Counted from the first letter of the stretch, positions 1 to 8,242 are shown. The stretch is DNA of 64,000 nt from Candidimonas nitroreducens (GCF_002209565.1 NZ_NJIH01000008.1:248001-312000), one strand, 5' to 3'. A program made the numbers and translations. Notes: generated from the letters alone by a model not told the origin.

Positions 1-708
1 CCTTGACTCGGAGGCAACCGCCAAGGCCCGCAATTTATTCGCGCGGATCTGCGATATGACGGCCGGCATGTTGTCGAAATCGATGTCGACGTGGCCGCCG
101 AGCAAGTCCAGAACGGCCGGGCCGCTGCCTTTGTAGGGAATCATGTTCAGCTTCGTCCCCGTGTCCAGTTGAAACAGCGCGGTGAGCAGGTGGTGCATGG
201 ATCCGACCGCAGGCAAGGCCGCCCTGACGCTGCCGGGCTTTTGCTTGGCGATGCGTATCAAGTCTTTGATGGAGCGCGCCGGGAAATTGGGATTGGCGGT
301 CACGACCACGGTCACGTCTATCAGCGTGGCTATGGCGGAAAAATCGCGCATTACGTCGTAATGGATTTTGTTTTTGTATAGCGCCAGTGAGGTGGCCATG
401 GGCCCCGACGATGCCGCCAGCAAGGTATAGCCATCGGGCTTGGCCTTGGCGACCAGCTCCGTGCCGATGATGCCGCCGGCTCCGCCGCGATTCTCGACGA
501 TGAAGGGTTGCCGCAGGTCGGCTTGCAGATACTGCGCCAACAGGCGGCCGACGATGTCGTTGGTGCCTCCTGGAGGAAAGGGCACCACGATCGTCACGGG
601 CCTGGCCGGATAGCCTGTGGAGGTGTTCGGGGAGACGGTCTTCGCCTGCACTTGGACGGCGCTGGATAGGCCCAGCACCAACGCAGCAAATTGCATGGAA
701 ATTTTCAT
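1..708 (-). CDS. Bug-family (TctC-like) solute-binding protein, partial
   Basis: This is a periplasmic receptor of the tripartite tricarboxylate transporter (Bug) family, which captures small carboxylates. The ATG at 708 is preceded by AGGAAAG and opens a signal peptide (MKISMQFAALVLGLSS, mature part near residue 22). It is followed by the family hallmarks YPARPVTIVVPFPPGG, the NRGGAGG-type loop, GYTLL and the PYKGSGPAVLDLLGGH segment. The frame stays open to base 1, so about 236 residues are present and roughly 80 C-terminal residues lie outside the window. It is divergent from the acyl-CoA-dehydrogenase-like gene at 923. With the second Bug gene at 8500 it brackets the catabolic block, which suggests uptake of the substrate. 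No membrane subunits (TctA/TctB) are visible, which is usual for orphan Bug proteins. The ligand is unknown. Confidence 0.9.
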   Translation of the reverse strand, partial: MKISMQFAALVLGLSSAVQVQAKTVSPNTSTGYPARPVTIVVPFPPGGTNDIVGRLLAQYLQADLRQPFIVENRGGAGGIIGTELVAKAKPDGYTLLAASSGPMATSLALYKNKIHYDVMRDFSAIATLIDVTVVVTANPNFPARSIKDLIRIAKQKPGSVRAALPAVGSMHHLLTALFQLDTGTKLNMIPYKGSGPAVLDLLGGHVDIDFDNMPAVISQIRANKLRALAVASESR

Positions 709-922
709 TGCTTTCCTTTGGTTCGGTTTGCTGTTTGTAAATGCTTCGGGTTTCAGAAGTATGGACGTATCCGGTGGGGGGGTTATAGCTTGTCTTGATA
801 TGCGAAACAGCATGGCTGGAGGCTATTTCCCGAGCCTTATGCTGTGCATGGCAACAATTGGCGTGTGGCGACGCATTGATTCCGGCACACCCGGTCATAC
901 CCAGTCTAAAAGGAACAAATCC

Positions 923-2080
923 ATGGCTTTAGATTTCAGCTTTACCCCCGAGCAGGAAGAGTTTCGTGCGTTCGTGGCCGATCTGGCGCGCCGTGAGATT
1001 TTGCCTCATGCGCGCGAGTGTGACGAGAAGGAGGAAATGCCCTGGCACGCCATAAAAAAGATGGCCGAGGCCGGGCTGTTCGGGATCATTGCCCCCAAGA
1101 GCCTGGGGGGCCAGGAACTCGATTACATACACCTGGGAATTGCGATAGAAGAGATCGGCCGGGTCGATACCAGCTGCTCCATGATTTGCTCCATACAGAA
1201 CTCGATGCCCAATCTGGTTCCCGGCTGGGGCGACGACATACGGCGCGAAGTGATCCGGGGCGAGAAGCTGCTGTCCATCGCCACCTCTGAAAGAGACGCG
1301 GGTTCCGATGTGTCGAATATGGAAACCGAGGCGCGCGTCGAGGGTGACGAGTACGTGATAAATGGCCAGAAGATCCACGTCAGCCTGATGCCCGGAGCCG
1401 GCTATATGGGGGTGACGGCAAAAGTTACCGGGGCGGACGGCTCCCAGCGCATCAACTTCCTGCGCGTGCCGTCCGACCTGCCCGGGATAAGTACCGAGAT
1501 CATGCCGGAAATGGGTGCGCGGGCCCATCAACTTGCCATTGTCAATTTCAAGAATGTGCGCATTCCGGTCACGGATGTGCTTGGCGGGAAAGGGCAGGGC
1601 AAAGCGGCGCTCTACGCCCGTTGGAATGTGACCCGCTGTCTGAGTGCGCTCAATGCCTTGGGAACCGCGCAACAGGTGCTGGATGAAACCATCGATTTTG
1701 TCAAGCGCAAGAAGGTGTATGGCCGCCCCATCGGAATGTTCCAGGCGGTCAGCTTCCCCTTGGTGGAGCACTACACCCGCATAGAAAGCTGCCGCCTCAT
1801 GGCATACAAGGGCTTGTGGATGAACACCCAGGGCCAGAACGCGGCGCGGGTGGCGGGCATGGCTAAATGGAGCGGTATTACCTCGTCGGTGCAGGCCGTC
1901 TATGACTGCTTGCAGATGTATGGAGCATCGGGGTATCTGAAAGAGCTGGACATCGAGCGCCGCTATCGCGATGTGATCGCCCTGACGTTTACCGGCGGCA
2001 CGATCAACGTCATGAAAATCACCGTCATCCGTGAATTGCTGGGCAAGGAATTCATGGGCGTCTCGGGTGGTGAAGGTTGA
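923..2080 (+). CDS. Acyl-CoA dehydrogenase-fold protein without the canonical catalytic glutamate (desulfinase-like candidate)
   Basis: A 385-residue flavoprotein of the acyl-CoA dehydrogenase fold. The chosen ATG follows AAGGAAC and gives the typical N-terminus MALDFSFTPEQEEFR; upstream in-frame starts would add non-homologous sequence. Visible features are the flavin and substrate loop TSERDAGSD (121-129), the YVINGQKIHVS strand and the KVYGRPIGMFQAV segment (264-275). The C-terminal motif normally reading YEGT is T357-G-G-T360, so the glutamate used by medium- and short-chain enzymes is Gly358. The alternative helix-G position (Glu254 of isovaleryl-CoA dehydrogenase) falls in RWNVTR (233-238) and is Thr237. 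Loss of both bases is a feature I recall for 3-sulfinopropionyl-CoA desulfinase of Advenella, an Alcaligenaceae member. I infer a non-dehydrogenase reaction, possibly desulfination. An atypical dehydrogenase remains possible. The next gene, a rhodanese, starts 13 bases downstream. Confidence 0.75.
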   Translation: MALDFSFTPEQEEFRAFVADLARREILPHARECDEKEEMPWHAIKKMAEAGLFGIIAPKSLGGQELDYIHLGIAIEEIGRVDTSCSMICSIQNSMPNLVPGWGDDIRREVIRGEKLLSIATSERDAGSDVSNMETEARVEGDEYVINGQKIHVSLMPGAGYMGVTAKVTGADGSQRINFLRVPSDLPGISTEIMPEMGARAHQLAIVNFKNVRIPVTDVLGGKGQGKAALYARWNVTRCLSALNALGTAQQVLDETIDFVKRKKVYGRPIGMFQAVSFPLVEHYTRIESCRLMAYKGLWMNTQGQNAARVAGMAKWSGITSSVQAVYDCLQMYGASGYLKELDIERRYRDVIALTFTGGTINVMKITVIRELLGKEFMGVSGGEG

Positions 2081-2093
2081 GCCAGGGCGCGAG

Positions 2094-3692
2094 ATGGGTA
2101 TGAAAAACATTGTTCCGGATGACTTGAATGTTCTGCGCGAGAGCGGCGGCCAGTGGGCTCTGTTCGACGTGCGCGAACCGGCAGAGGCAGACGCGGGCCA
2201 TATCCTGGGCGCATGCACACTGCCGCGGAGAATGATCGAGCTGCGCATCGGCGATCTCGTGGCCGACCGAGATACGCCGATCGTCCTGTATGACGATGGC
2301 GCGAGCGGCCGGGCCCTGTACGCGGGCCGAACCCTGGAAAGCCTGGGCTACCGCGACCTCCGTATCCTGGCCGGAGGGACGGCATCGTGGCTCGAATCGG
2401 GCAGGCGGTTGATGACGGGATCGAATGTGCCCGGCAAGCTGTTCGGCGAGCGCGTACACGAGGCGAAACAGGTTCCCTACATATCGCCCGGGACGTTGAA
2501 GGCCTGGCAGGAGGAAGGGAAGGATCACATCGTGTGCGATATACGCACGCCCAGTGAATACGAGGAGGCTCGCGTACCGGGGGCATACGGCGCGTTCGGT
2601 GTGGACTTGGCCCTGCTGGCCGACGACTTGAAAAAGCAGAACCGGCCGGTCGTGGTTCATTGCGCCGGCCGTACGCGCAGCATTATCGCTTGTCAGTCTT
2701 TACGGGAGCTGGGCCTGCCGGAGGTCTACGCGCTCGAGAACGGAACCATGGGCTGGCGGCTGGCCGGATTCGAGCTTGAAAAGGGGCCGGCTCGCGGCGT
2801 CATGTCGCCCACGCAGCAAAGCCGGGCGTCGGGGCGGGAGCTGGCCTCTGCAAAGGCCGCGCTTGCAGGTGCTGGGGTGGTCGAGGCGGCCCAGCTTGCG
2901 CAATGGCTGGCAGCGCGTGCCGCAAAGAAAATGAACCTCTACATGTATGACGTGCGCCAGGTCGATGAGTACGTAAGTGGGCATATTCCGGGAGCGATTG
3001 CCTTGCCGGGAGGCCTCGCGATCCAGCGGGCGGACGACTTCATGCCGATCCGCCAGGCACCGGTGGTTTTCGTGGACGATGGTGGCGGGCGCGCTTATCT
3101 GACGGCATTCTGGTTTCGGGAGATGGGGTGGCGGAACGTCCATGTGCTGCTCGACGGCACGGCCGGATGGGCAGCCGCGGGGCAGCCGCTTGAAGCGGGG
3201 CGGGTGCGCTCGGCGCCGCTCGGGTTCGAGCAAGCGTGCGCTCAGGCCAGCAAAATCAGCCCCGAAGCCTTGGCGGAGCTGAGCCCGCAGCCGCTGGTCG
3301 TGCACGTCGATACCAGCCGGTCATATGAGGAAGCCAGAGTTCCCGGCTCTATATGGATCCCCTACGGCTGGCTCGAAGGCCGGATACAGAAGCACGCCGC
3401 CTCTTTGGATGCCCCGGTGGTGTTGGTGTGCCGCAGCGGAACTCATTCCATGTATGCCGCCGCCAATTTGAAGCGCCTGGGGTATCGGGCTGTTCAAGCG
3501 CTCGAAGGAGGCACCGACGCCTGGCGGCGGCATCATCGGGCGGAACAGGGCTGGCCGGCCGATGTGGCCCGCGAACGGGATCTGGTCGTTCCTCCTTATC
3601 ACTCCAGCCTGGCGGACATGGATCAATACCTGAAATGGGAAGTACGCCTGAGCGCTGCGATTGCAGATGCGATTGCGGCCGGATCAGCATAG
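2094..3692 (+). CDS. Four-domain rhodanese-like sulfurtransferase
   Basis: A 532-residue protein made of four tandem rhodanese modules, at about residues 5-110, 128-235, 262-370 and 385-485. Each has the DVREPAEADAGHI/DIRTPSEYEEARVPG-type entry motif and a GGTASW/GGTDAW-type exit motif. The catalytic cysteine loop is intact only in modules 2 (HCAGRTRS, Cys190) and 4 (VCRSGTHS, Cys446). Modules 1 and 3 have Asp-Asp-Gly in its place (YDDGASG, VDDGGGR). This alternating inactive-active arrangement implies two catalytic units, each paired with a structural one. Rhodaneses move sulfane sulfur between thiosulfate, persulfides or thiols. No signal peptide is seen, so it is cytoplasmic. Start ATG 2094 or the in-frame ATG 2100 are both plausible. 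It is adjacent to the acyl-CoA-dehydrogenase-like gene, suggesting that sulfur is released or mobilised in this pathway. Confidence 0.88.
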   Translation: MGMKNIVPDDLNVLRESGGQWALFDVREPAEADAGHILGACTLPRRMIELRIGDLVADRDTPIVLYDDGASGRALYAGRTLESLGYRDLRILAGGTASWLESGRRLMTGSNVPGKLFGERVHEAKQVPYISPGTLKAWQEEGKDHIVCDIRTPSEYEEARVPGAYGAFGVDLALLADDLKKQNRPVVVHCAGRTRSIIACQSLRELGLPEVYALENGTMGWRLAGFELEKGPARGVMSPTQQSRASGRELASAKAALAGAGVVEAAQLAQWLAARAAKKMNLYMYDVRQVDEYVSGHIPGAIALPGGLAIQRADDFMPIRQAPVVFVDDGGGRAYLTAFWFREMGWRNVHVLLDGTAGWAAAGQPLEAGRVRSAPLGFEQACAQASKISPEALAELSPQPLVVHVDTSRSYEEARVPGSIWIPYGWLEGRIQKHAASLDAPVVLVCRSGTHSMYAAANLKRLGYRAVQALEGGTDAWRRHHRAEQGWPADVARERDLVVPPYHSSLADMDQYLKWEVRLSAAIADAIAAGSA

Positions 3693-3720
3693 TGAAATCG
3701 CGAGGCGCCGTTTCACTATG
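3688..3720. promoter_or_regulatory. 10-bp perfect inverted repeat after the rhodanese gene
   Basis: CATAGTGAAA (3688-3697) and TTTCACTATG (3711-3720) are perfect complements separated by 13 bases. The left arm overlaps the rhodanese stop codon. There is no T-run, so a simple intrinsic terminator is unlikely. It lies 95 bases before the next gene and could be an operator for that gene or a transcript-processing hairpin. A second, weaker inverted repeat (GCGTTGAT at 3740-3747, ATCAACGC at 3787-3794) follows in the same gap. Confidence 0.45.
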
Positions 3721-3814
3721 TTGTCTTGAATTCGGGTTTGCGTTGATAGGATATCTCTACATCGCGTAATTCAGAGTATCAGCTTCATCAACGCTCCATG
3801 TCATCGGGAATATT

Positions 3815-4981
3815 ATGAGTTTCGAGCTAACCCCCCGCCAAAAGAATGTGTATGACTCTGTTGGAGAGCTCAGCAGAACGATATTCAAAGCAAATGCCGC
3901 CAAGCACGACCTGGATGCCGACACCCCGCGTGAGAATCTGCGCGCTTTGTTCGATGCGGGACTGAATGGCCTGACCATTTCCGAGCGTATGGGTGGAATG
4001 GGTAGCGGGACTGCGGGCAAGGATCCGCTGCTTTATCTGCTTGCCATCGAGCAAACCGCCCGGGGCGATCTTTCCACTGCCCAGTGCTTTCACATCCATT
4101 GCCACGGAGCGCACTATGTCGACCAGGTGGGCAACGACGAGCAGAGAGAGCGTGTGCTCAAGCCGGTTCTGGAGCGCGGCAGCCTGCTCAATGCCACGGG
4201 CAGCGAGCCTGGCCGCACCTCGCGCGGGCTGTACAAATTGGTGACCGCCGCCGAAAGAACGGATGGGGGCTATATCGTCAACGGCCTGAAGAATTATGCG
4301 ACCCTGGGCGCGGATGTGGACTACAACCTGATTTTTGCAGGGGTAGCCAATGAGTCGCCGGAGAACGGGCATCTCGGTATCTTGGTGCCCAAGGACGCAG
4401 CGGGGTTTTCGGTGGTTCCGGGATCCTGGAATCCGATCGGGATGCGTGGCGCGCATAGTCCGTCCCTGAAGCTGGAAAACTGCTTCGTGGAAGACCGGAA
4501 CGTCGTCGGAGAACTGGGCATTTATCCCAGGCAGCGCTGGCAGGCGCGTTTCCACTTGAGCTTTGCCGCCCAGTACCTGGGAGCGACAGAAGGGATTTTC
4601 GATCTTTTGTGCGAATACTTGCCCAAGCGCGGCACGGCCAGTGATTCTTATGCCCAGCTGCGCATGGGTGAGATACGCATCGGAATCGATTCTGTGCGCT
4701 GGCTCATTTATCGGGCGGCCTGGATGTGGACTCAGAGCGATCGCGAAGCCGCCGAACTGTTTTCCATGTGCGCCAAGCATCGCGCGATTGAAAACGCCGT
4801 CATTGTCATGGACAAAGCGGCGCAGATTATAGGATCCAGCGCGTTCTGGGCGGATTCGCCCATGTCGCGGATGTTTCGAGATCTGCGTATCCACACCCTG
4901 CACGAAAATCTGGACAAAACGGCCGCCACCCTGGGCAAATACTATCTCGGGCAGCCTTTCGACACCACGGCGCGTTTGTAA
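3815..4981 (+). CDS. Acyl-CoA dehydrogenase-fold flavoprotein, probable flavin-dependent monooxygenase component (DszC/SfnB-like)
   Basis: A 388-residue protein of the acyl-CoA dehydrogenase superfamily. It has the N-terminal helical domain (MSFELTPRQKNVYDSV), the middle beta domain (GSEPGRTSRG near 130-140, IVNGLKNYATLGADVDYNLIF near 155-175, PIGMRGAHSPSLKLENC near 205-222) and the C-terminal helical bundle. The end of the protein reads RIHTLHENLDKTAATLGKYY, without the YEGT glutamate motif. This resembles class D two-component monooxygenases (DszC, SfnB types), which use reduced FMN to hydroxylate sulfur, nitrogen or carbon centres. A flavin reductase gene follows after 29 bases and a second one lies at 6879, which fits that model. 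The substrate is unknown. The alternative is a true acyl-CoA dehydrogenase with an unusual active site. Confidence 0.72.
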   Translation: MSFELTPRQKNVYDSVGELSRTIFKANAAKHDLDADTPRENLRALFDAGLNGLTISERMGGMGSGTAGKDPLLYLLAIEQTARGDLSTAQCFHIHCHGAHYVDQVGNDEQRERVLKPVLERGSLLNATGSEPGRTSRGLYKLVTAAERTDGGYIVNGLKNYATLGADVDYNLIFAGVANESPENGHLGILVPKDAAGFSVVPGSWNPIGMRGAHSPSLKLENCFVEDRNVVGELGIYPRQRWQARFHLSFAAQYLGATEGIFDLLCEYLPKRGTASDSYAQLRMGEIRIGIDSVRWLIYRAAWMWTQSDREAAELFSMCAKHRAIENAVIVMDKAAQIIGSSAFWADSPMSRMFRDLRIHTLHENLDKTAATLGKYYLGQPFDTTARL

Positions 4982-5010
4982 GTCATGTCAACAGGCCCTA
5001 GCGAGCGTGT

Positions 5011-5484
5011 ATGGAATCCCGCGAGTTTCGAAACGCATTGGCTCGTTACCCGACAGGAGTGACGGTGGTGGTGACACGCGATGGCGATGGCAGGCTGGTC
5101 GGTCTGACGGCCAATTCTGTCATGCCCATTACGACCAGCCCGGCAAGACTGGCGTGGAGCCTGGGCGCCGGGTCGCGCAGCCGGGCCGCATTCGAGCATG
5201 CCACGTATTTTGCGGTGAACGTGCTGAGCGAAGCCCAGGTCGATATCGCGCGGCAGCTGGCGGCGCCGCTGCCGGATCGCTTCATGGGTTTGTCCTACAG
5301 CGAGAGCGGTTGCGGCAGGCTGCCCAAGTTCGATGGCTGCGTGGCTTGGTATGGCTGCCGGCGTTCGGACGTACTTGAGTTGGGCGACCACATCATGTTC
5401 ATCGGCGATGTCGTTGAGTGCGACGAGCAGGAAGGCACCCCGCTATTGTTTTTTGCCGGGCGCTTCGCGCAACTGCTCGATTAA
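5011..5484 (+). CDS. Flavin reductase-like domain protein (HpaC/FMN reductase family)
   Basis: A 157-residue single-domain protein with the flavin-reductase-like split-barrel signature: an FRNALARYPTGVTVVVT start, then LTANSVMPITTSPARLAWSL (flavin phosphate binding, residues about 31-50), a central AFEHATYFAVNVLSEAQ, and a GDHIMFIGDVVEC strand near the end. Proteins of this family use NAD(P)H to supply reduced FMN or FAD to a separate oxygenase. It lies directly downstream of the DszC-like gene and 18 bases before the CoA ligase, in one apparent transcript. I infer that it is the reductase partner of the 3815-4981 enzyme. No unusual residues are noted. Confidence 0.85.
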   Translation: MESREFRNALARYPTGVTVVVTRDGDGRLVGLTANSVMPITTSPARLAWSLGAGSRSRAAFEHATYFAVNVLSEAQVDIARQLAAPLPDRFMGLSYSESGCGRLPKFDGCVAWYGCRRSDVLELGDHIMFIGDVVECDEQEGTPLLFFAGRFAQLLD

Positions 5485-5502
5485 ATCTTTGATGGAACCA
5501 CT

Positions 5503-6882
5503 ATGCTATCTGCTTCCGACTCGTTTTCCACAGAGATCATAAGTGCCGGCGGCGGGGATTCCAAGAGCGGTTTCTGGAACCCCGCGCGCGAGACCATGCC
5601 GGTTGATCGCATGCGCGAACTGCAGCTCGCCAAATTGCGCAAGCAGCTGCGGTATGTGTCGGCCCGATCCCTGTTCTATCAAGACAAGTTCCGCGAGGCT
5701 GGCTGCGATCCGCAGGATATTGCCACGATCGAAGACCTGGCCCGTTTGCCTTTCACGACCAAAACGGAGCTGCGGGACAGCCAGGAAGCAAGCCCTCCTT
5801 TTGGGCGGCATGTGGCTGCGCCGATGTCGGATATCGTGCGTGTCACGGCCACGTCCGGCACGACGGGGAAGTCCGTCTTCCAGGGTTATACCGCCCAGGA
5901 TGCACAGCATCGCACGGAAAGCGTCGCGCGCGTCTTGTGGGGTTTTGGCGTGCGGCCCGGAGACCGCGTGGTCAACGGGTTTGCGCTTAGCATGTTCAAT
6001 GCCGGCGTACCCTTGTGCGCGGCCGTCGAGCATCTGGGCGCCGTGAGTATTCCCGCCGGGGCGGAACGCCGCGTCGAGGGCATGCTGAAACTGATGCAGC
6101 AATTGAAGGCCACGGTGTGGGTCGGCACCCCTTCGTTCGCCGCGGCGCTGGTGGAAAAATGCGAAGAGGTGCTGGGAATCCCTCCGGCCCGACTGGGCCT
6201 GCGCATTGTTTGCGGAGGCGGTGAGTCGGGGTTCGAGCAGCCCGCATTTCAGCAGCGCATGGAACAGGCATGGGGCACGCCGCATGTGTACGACTGGGCC
6301 TCGACGTCGGACGCGCACCCCAATATATTCGCCCACTGCGAGCATCGCAACGGCAAACATCACATGACGCCCGACTTTGCCCTGGTGGAGCTGATAGACC
6401 CCGAGACGGGCAAGATCATTGAAATGCGGGACGGCGCCCAGGGTGAATATATATTCAGCCACCTGGATCGCCAAGCCTGCCCTTTGCTGCGTTATCGAAC
6501 CGGCGACGTGATCAGGGTGCAGACCTCGGAATGCTCATGCGGCCGCACCGGATTCCGTATGGACATAGTCGGGCGCAGCGACGACATGTTGATCGTGCGC
6601 GGCGTGAATATCTTTCCGTCCGCGGTGCAGCACGTGATCGGTACTTTCGCGTCTAGCGGTATCGGGCCGTTCCAGATCGTACTGTCCGAGCCCGGGCCCA
6701 AGGTCGCGCCTCCATTGCGTTTGCGTGTAGAAAGCCCGCCTGAAGCCACCCATTTGAAGGCAGCCATCGAGCGGGCCATCCGCGAAGAGCTCCGGGTAAG
6801 CAGCGATGTCGAGTTTGTCGCAAGCGGGGCGTTGGGGCGTACTGAGACCAAGTCTCGTCTAATAGTCCTGGAGCGGGCATGA
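5503..6882 (+). CDS. Phenylacetate-CoA ligase-like (PaaK family) acyl-CoA ligase
   Basis: A 459-residue adenylate-forming enzyme of the PaaK branch. It has WNPARETMP at the N-terminus, the ATP phosphate loop TATSGTTGK at 115-123, a YDWASTSD-type acceptor region, LLRYRTGDVIRV (the adenylate-binding Asp motif), a CSCGRTG segment typical of PaaK enzymes, GRSDDMLIVRGVNIFPS (hinge), and a C-terminal KSRL lysine. Such enzymes convert a carboxylic acid, ATP and CoA to the acyl-CoA. The ATG at 5503 gives the usual length. It overlaps the following flavin reductase by ATGA, indicating translational coupling. It would activate the substrate for the two acyl-CoA-dehydrogenase-fold enzymes upstream. The acid is not identifiable from the sequence: no phenylacetate ring-oxygenase genes (paaABCDE) are nearby, so phenylacetate itself is unlikely. 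Confidence 0.85.
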   Translation: MLSASDSFSTEIISAGGGDSKSGFWNPARETMPVDRMRELQLAKLRKQLRYVSARSLFYQDKFREAGCDPQDIATIEDLARLPFTTKTELRDSQEASPPFGRHVAAPMSDIVRVTATSGTTGKSVFQGYTAQDAQHRTESVARVLWGFGVRPGDRVVNGFALSMFNAGVPLCAAVEHLGAVSIPAGAERRVEGMLKLMQQLKATVWVGTPSFAAALVEKCEEVLGIPPARLGLRIVCGGGESGFEQPAFQQRMEQAWGTPHVYDWASTSDAHPNIFAHCEHRNGKHHMTPDFALVELIDPETGKIIEMRDGAQGEYIFSHLDRQACPLLRYRTGDVIRVQTSECSCGRTGFRMDIVGRSDDMLIVRGVNIFPSAVQHVIGTFASSGIGPFQIVLSEPGPKVAPPLRLRVESPPEATHLKAAIERAIREELRVSSDVEFVASGALGRTETKSRLIVLERA

Positions 6883-7379
6883 ATACTATTGCAAATCGGC
6901 CCACCTTCGAGCGGCACCAGAATTATTTCGCTTGCGGACTCGTGGTGGTCGGAAGGCCGGCGGAAGATGGGCGTGTCTTGTCGGTGATGGCGAGTTCCTT
7001 TAATTCAGTATCACTGTCGCCGCGGCTGGTGATGTGGTGCGTATGGAAGGGCGACAGCGCGGTAGCGCCACTGGCCGTCGGAGCCAGCTGCGGCCTGAGT
7101 GTGCTGGCCGCCGATCATCGCGGCTTATGGCCTCAGTGCCGGCAGGCGGGCGCGGCGCATGGGTTCAAGTGGCGGCGCGGCGGTACTTTGGATGTGCCCC
7201 TGGTGGATGGGGCGGCGGCGTGTTTCGAGGTGGCCGTCACCCTGCACATCGATCAGGGAGACCACGATCTCTACGTCGGAGAAGTTGCTTCTTTCGCCTA
7301 TTTGGCCAGCTGCGACGGCTTGCTGAGCTATCTCGACAGGCTGCGCGTCCCCTGCCTGCAGGAGCAGGCCGCGGGGTGA
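6879..7379 (+). CDS. Flavin reductase-like domain protein, second copy
   Basis: A 166-residue protein with the flavin-reductase-like fold: NYFACGLVVVGRP near residues 15-27, then VMASSFNSVSLSPRLVMWCV (about 36-55), the characteristic flavin-binding stretch. It also has an AAACFEVAVTLHIDQGDHDLYVGEV region where related proteins read ...C.....GDH....G.V. It is only distantly similar to the reductase at 5011, so it is not a recent duplication. It overlaps the CoA ligase stop by four bases and ends the operon. It may serve a different oxygenase or flavin, or act as an oxygenase itself, as some members of this fold do. It is cytoplasmic. Confidence 0.78.
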   Translation: MNTIANRPTFERHQNYFACGLVVVGRPAEDGRVLSVMASSFNSVSLSPRLVMWCVWKGDSAVAPLAVGASCGLSVLAADHRGLWPQCRQAGAAHGFKWRRGGTLDVPLVDGAAACFEVAVTLHIDQGDHDLYVGEVASFAYLASCDGLLSYLDRLRVPCLQEQAAG

Positions 7380-7402
7380 GCCGGCTGTTTGGCCCATGGC
7401 GA

Positions 7403-8242
7403 TCATCCGCTGCATCGCGATCTCAGCACCCCTTCTATTGTGCGCACCATCTTCACCAGCTTGGGCCCGATGTCCTGTTCGAGCTGGTTGGGCTGAAGCG
7501 CATAAATCGGCACGGCGCAGTTGAAGGCAATGATCTCGTTGTCCACCGCAGTCGTGAGGCAGGAGCCGACCGAATGGGCGTCCGGCAGGATGTCGCTGTG
7601 CCGCATGCAGAAATGGTGTGTTTTGTACCTTTCGATGGATCGGTATGTTTCGGCTTCGTATTTGGCCCAGAGATCCGGCGTCTTGACTTTCATTTCGTTG
7701 ATGAGCGCCTGGCGCTCGGCGTCGGCCAGCGTCGCAATATAGGCGCGGCCCATGGATCCCATCAGTATCGGGAAGCTCTGGCCCACGTCGGGCTTGACGC
7801 GCAAGACGTTGCTCGAGCGCGCCGATTCGATATAGACCATGTTCAGCCGATCCCGGATGCCGATGGAAACCCATCCATTGGCATAGTTGGCCAACTCCCG
7901 CATGTAGGGGCGGGCTATCTGCCGGATGTTCAGGTTGGCCAGTAGCGGGTAGCCGATCGACAGCACGGCCGAGCCGAGCCGGTATTTGCCGGAAGTCCGA
8001 TCGTGCTTCAGATAGCCCAGCGATGTCAGCGTGTAGGTGAGTCTCGAGACCGTGGGCTTGGGCAGGCCGCTGCGAATCGAAAGATCCTTGTTGCCCAGCT
8101 CGGGACTGAACGGGCTGAAGCAGCGCAGCAGATCCAGCCCTCTGGCCAGGGTCGTAGCGAATTGCCGGTCGCCTTCATGCAACTGCGGCTCGTCCGCCCA
8201 GTACGCATAGGGGGCCGGGTCTTTTACGGCTTTCATCTCCAT
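7403..8242 (-). CDS. IclR-family transcriptional regulator
   Basis: A 279-residue regulator. The N-terminal winged helix-turn-helix starts at FATTLARGLDLLRCFSPF and continues through LPKPTVSRLTYTLTSLGYL. The C-terminal IclR effector domain contains YMRELANYANGWVSIGIRDRLNMVYIE and GSCLTTAVDNEIIAFNCAVPI. I chose the start at 8242 because GGAG lies seven bases upstream and the N-terminus then has family length; the frame is open about 85 codons further but without homology. It is convergent with the flavin reductase gene and divergent from the Bug gene at 8500. It probably controls the catabolic block in response to its aromatic or short-chain acid substrate. The palindrome at 8320-8337 is a likely operator. 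Confidence 0.9.
   Translation of the reverse strand: MEMKAVKDPAPYAYWADEPQLHEGDRQFATTLARGLDLLRCFSPFSPELGNKDLSIRSGLPKPTVSRLTYTLTSLGYLKHDRTSGKYRLGSAVLSIGYPLLANLNIRQIARPYMRELANYANGWVSIGIRDRLNMVYIESARSSNVLRVKPDVGQSFPILMGSMGRAYIATLADAERQALINEMKVKTPDLWAKYEAETYRSIERYKTHHFCMRHSDILPDAHSVGSCLTTAVDNEIIAFNCAVPIYALQPNQLEQDIGPKLVKMVRTIEGVLRSRCSG

Noticed and set aside
807-845. Hairpin in the divergent region between the first Bug gene and the acyl-CoA-dehydrogenase-like gene (ACAGCAT at 807, ATGCTGT at 839)
   Set aside because: Arms are short and interrupted; no known operator type matches, so it was not listed as a feature.
35-898. A 287-codon minus-strand frame at the left edge
   Set aside because: It is an out-of-frame reading of the Bug gene 1-708, which has signal peptide, motifs and ribosome-binding site in the neighbouring frame.
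5503-7379. Phenylacetate (paa) pathway
   Set aside because: Only the ligase is PaaK-like; ring epoxidase (paaABCDE) and downstream paa genes are absent and flavin reductase partners point to a different chemistry.
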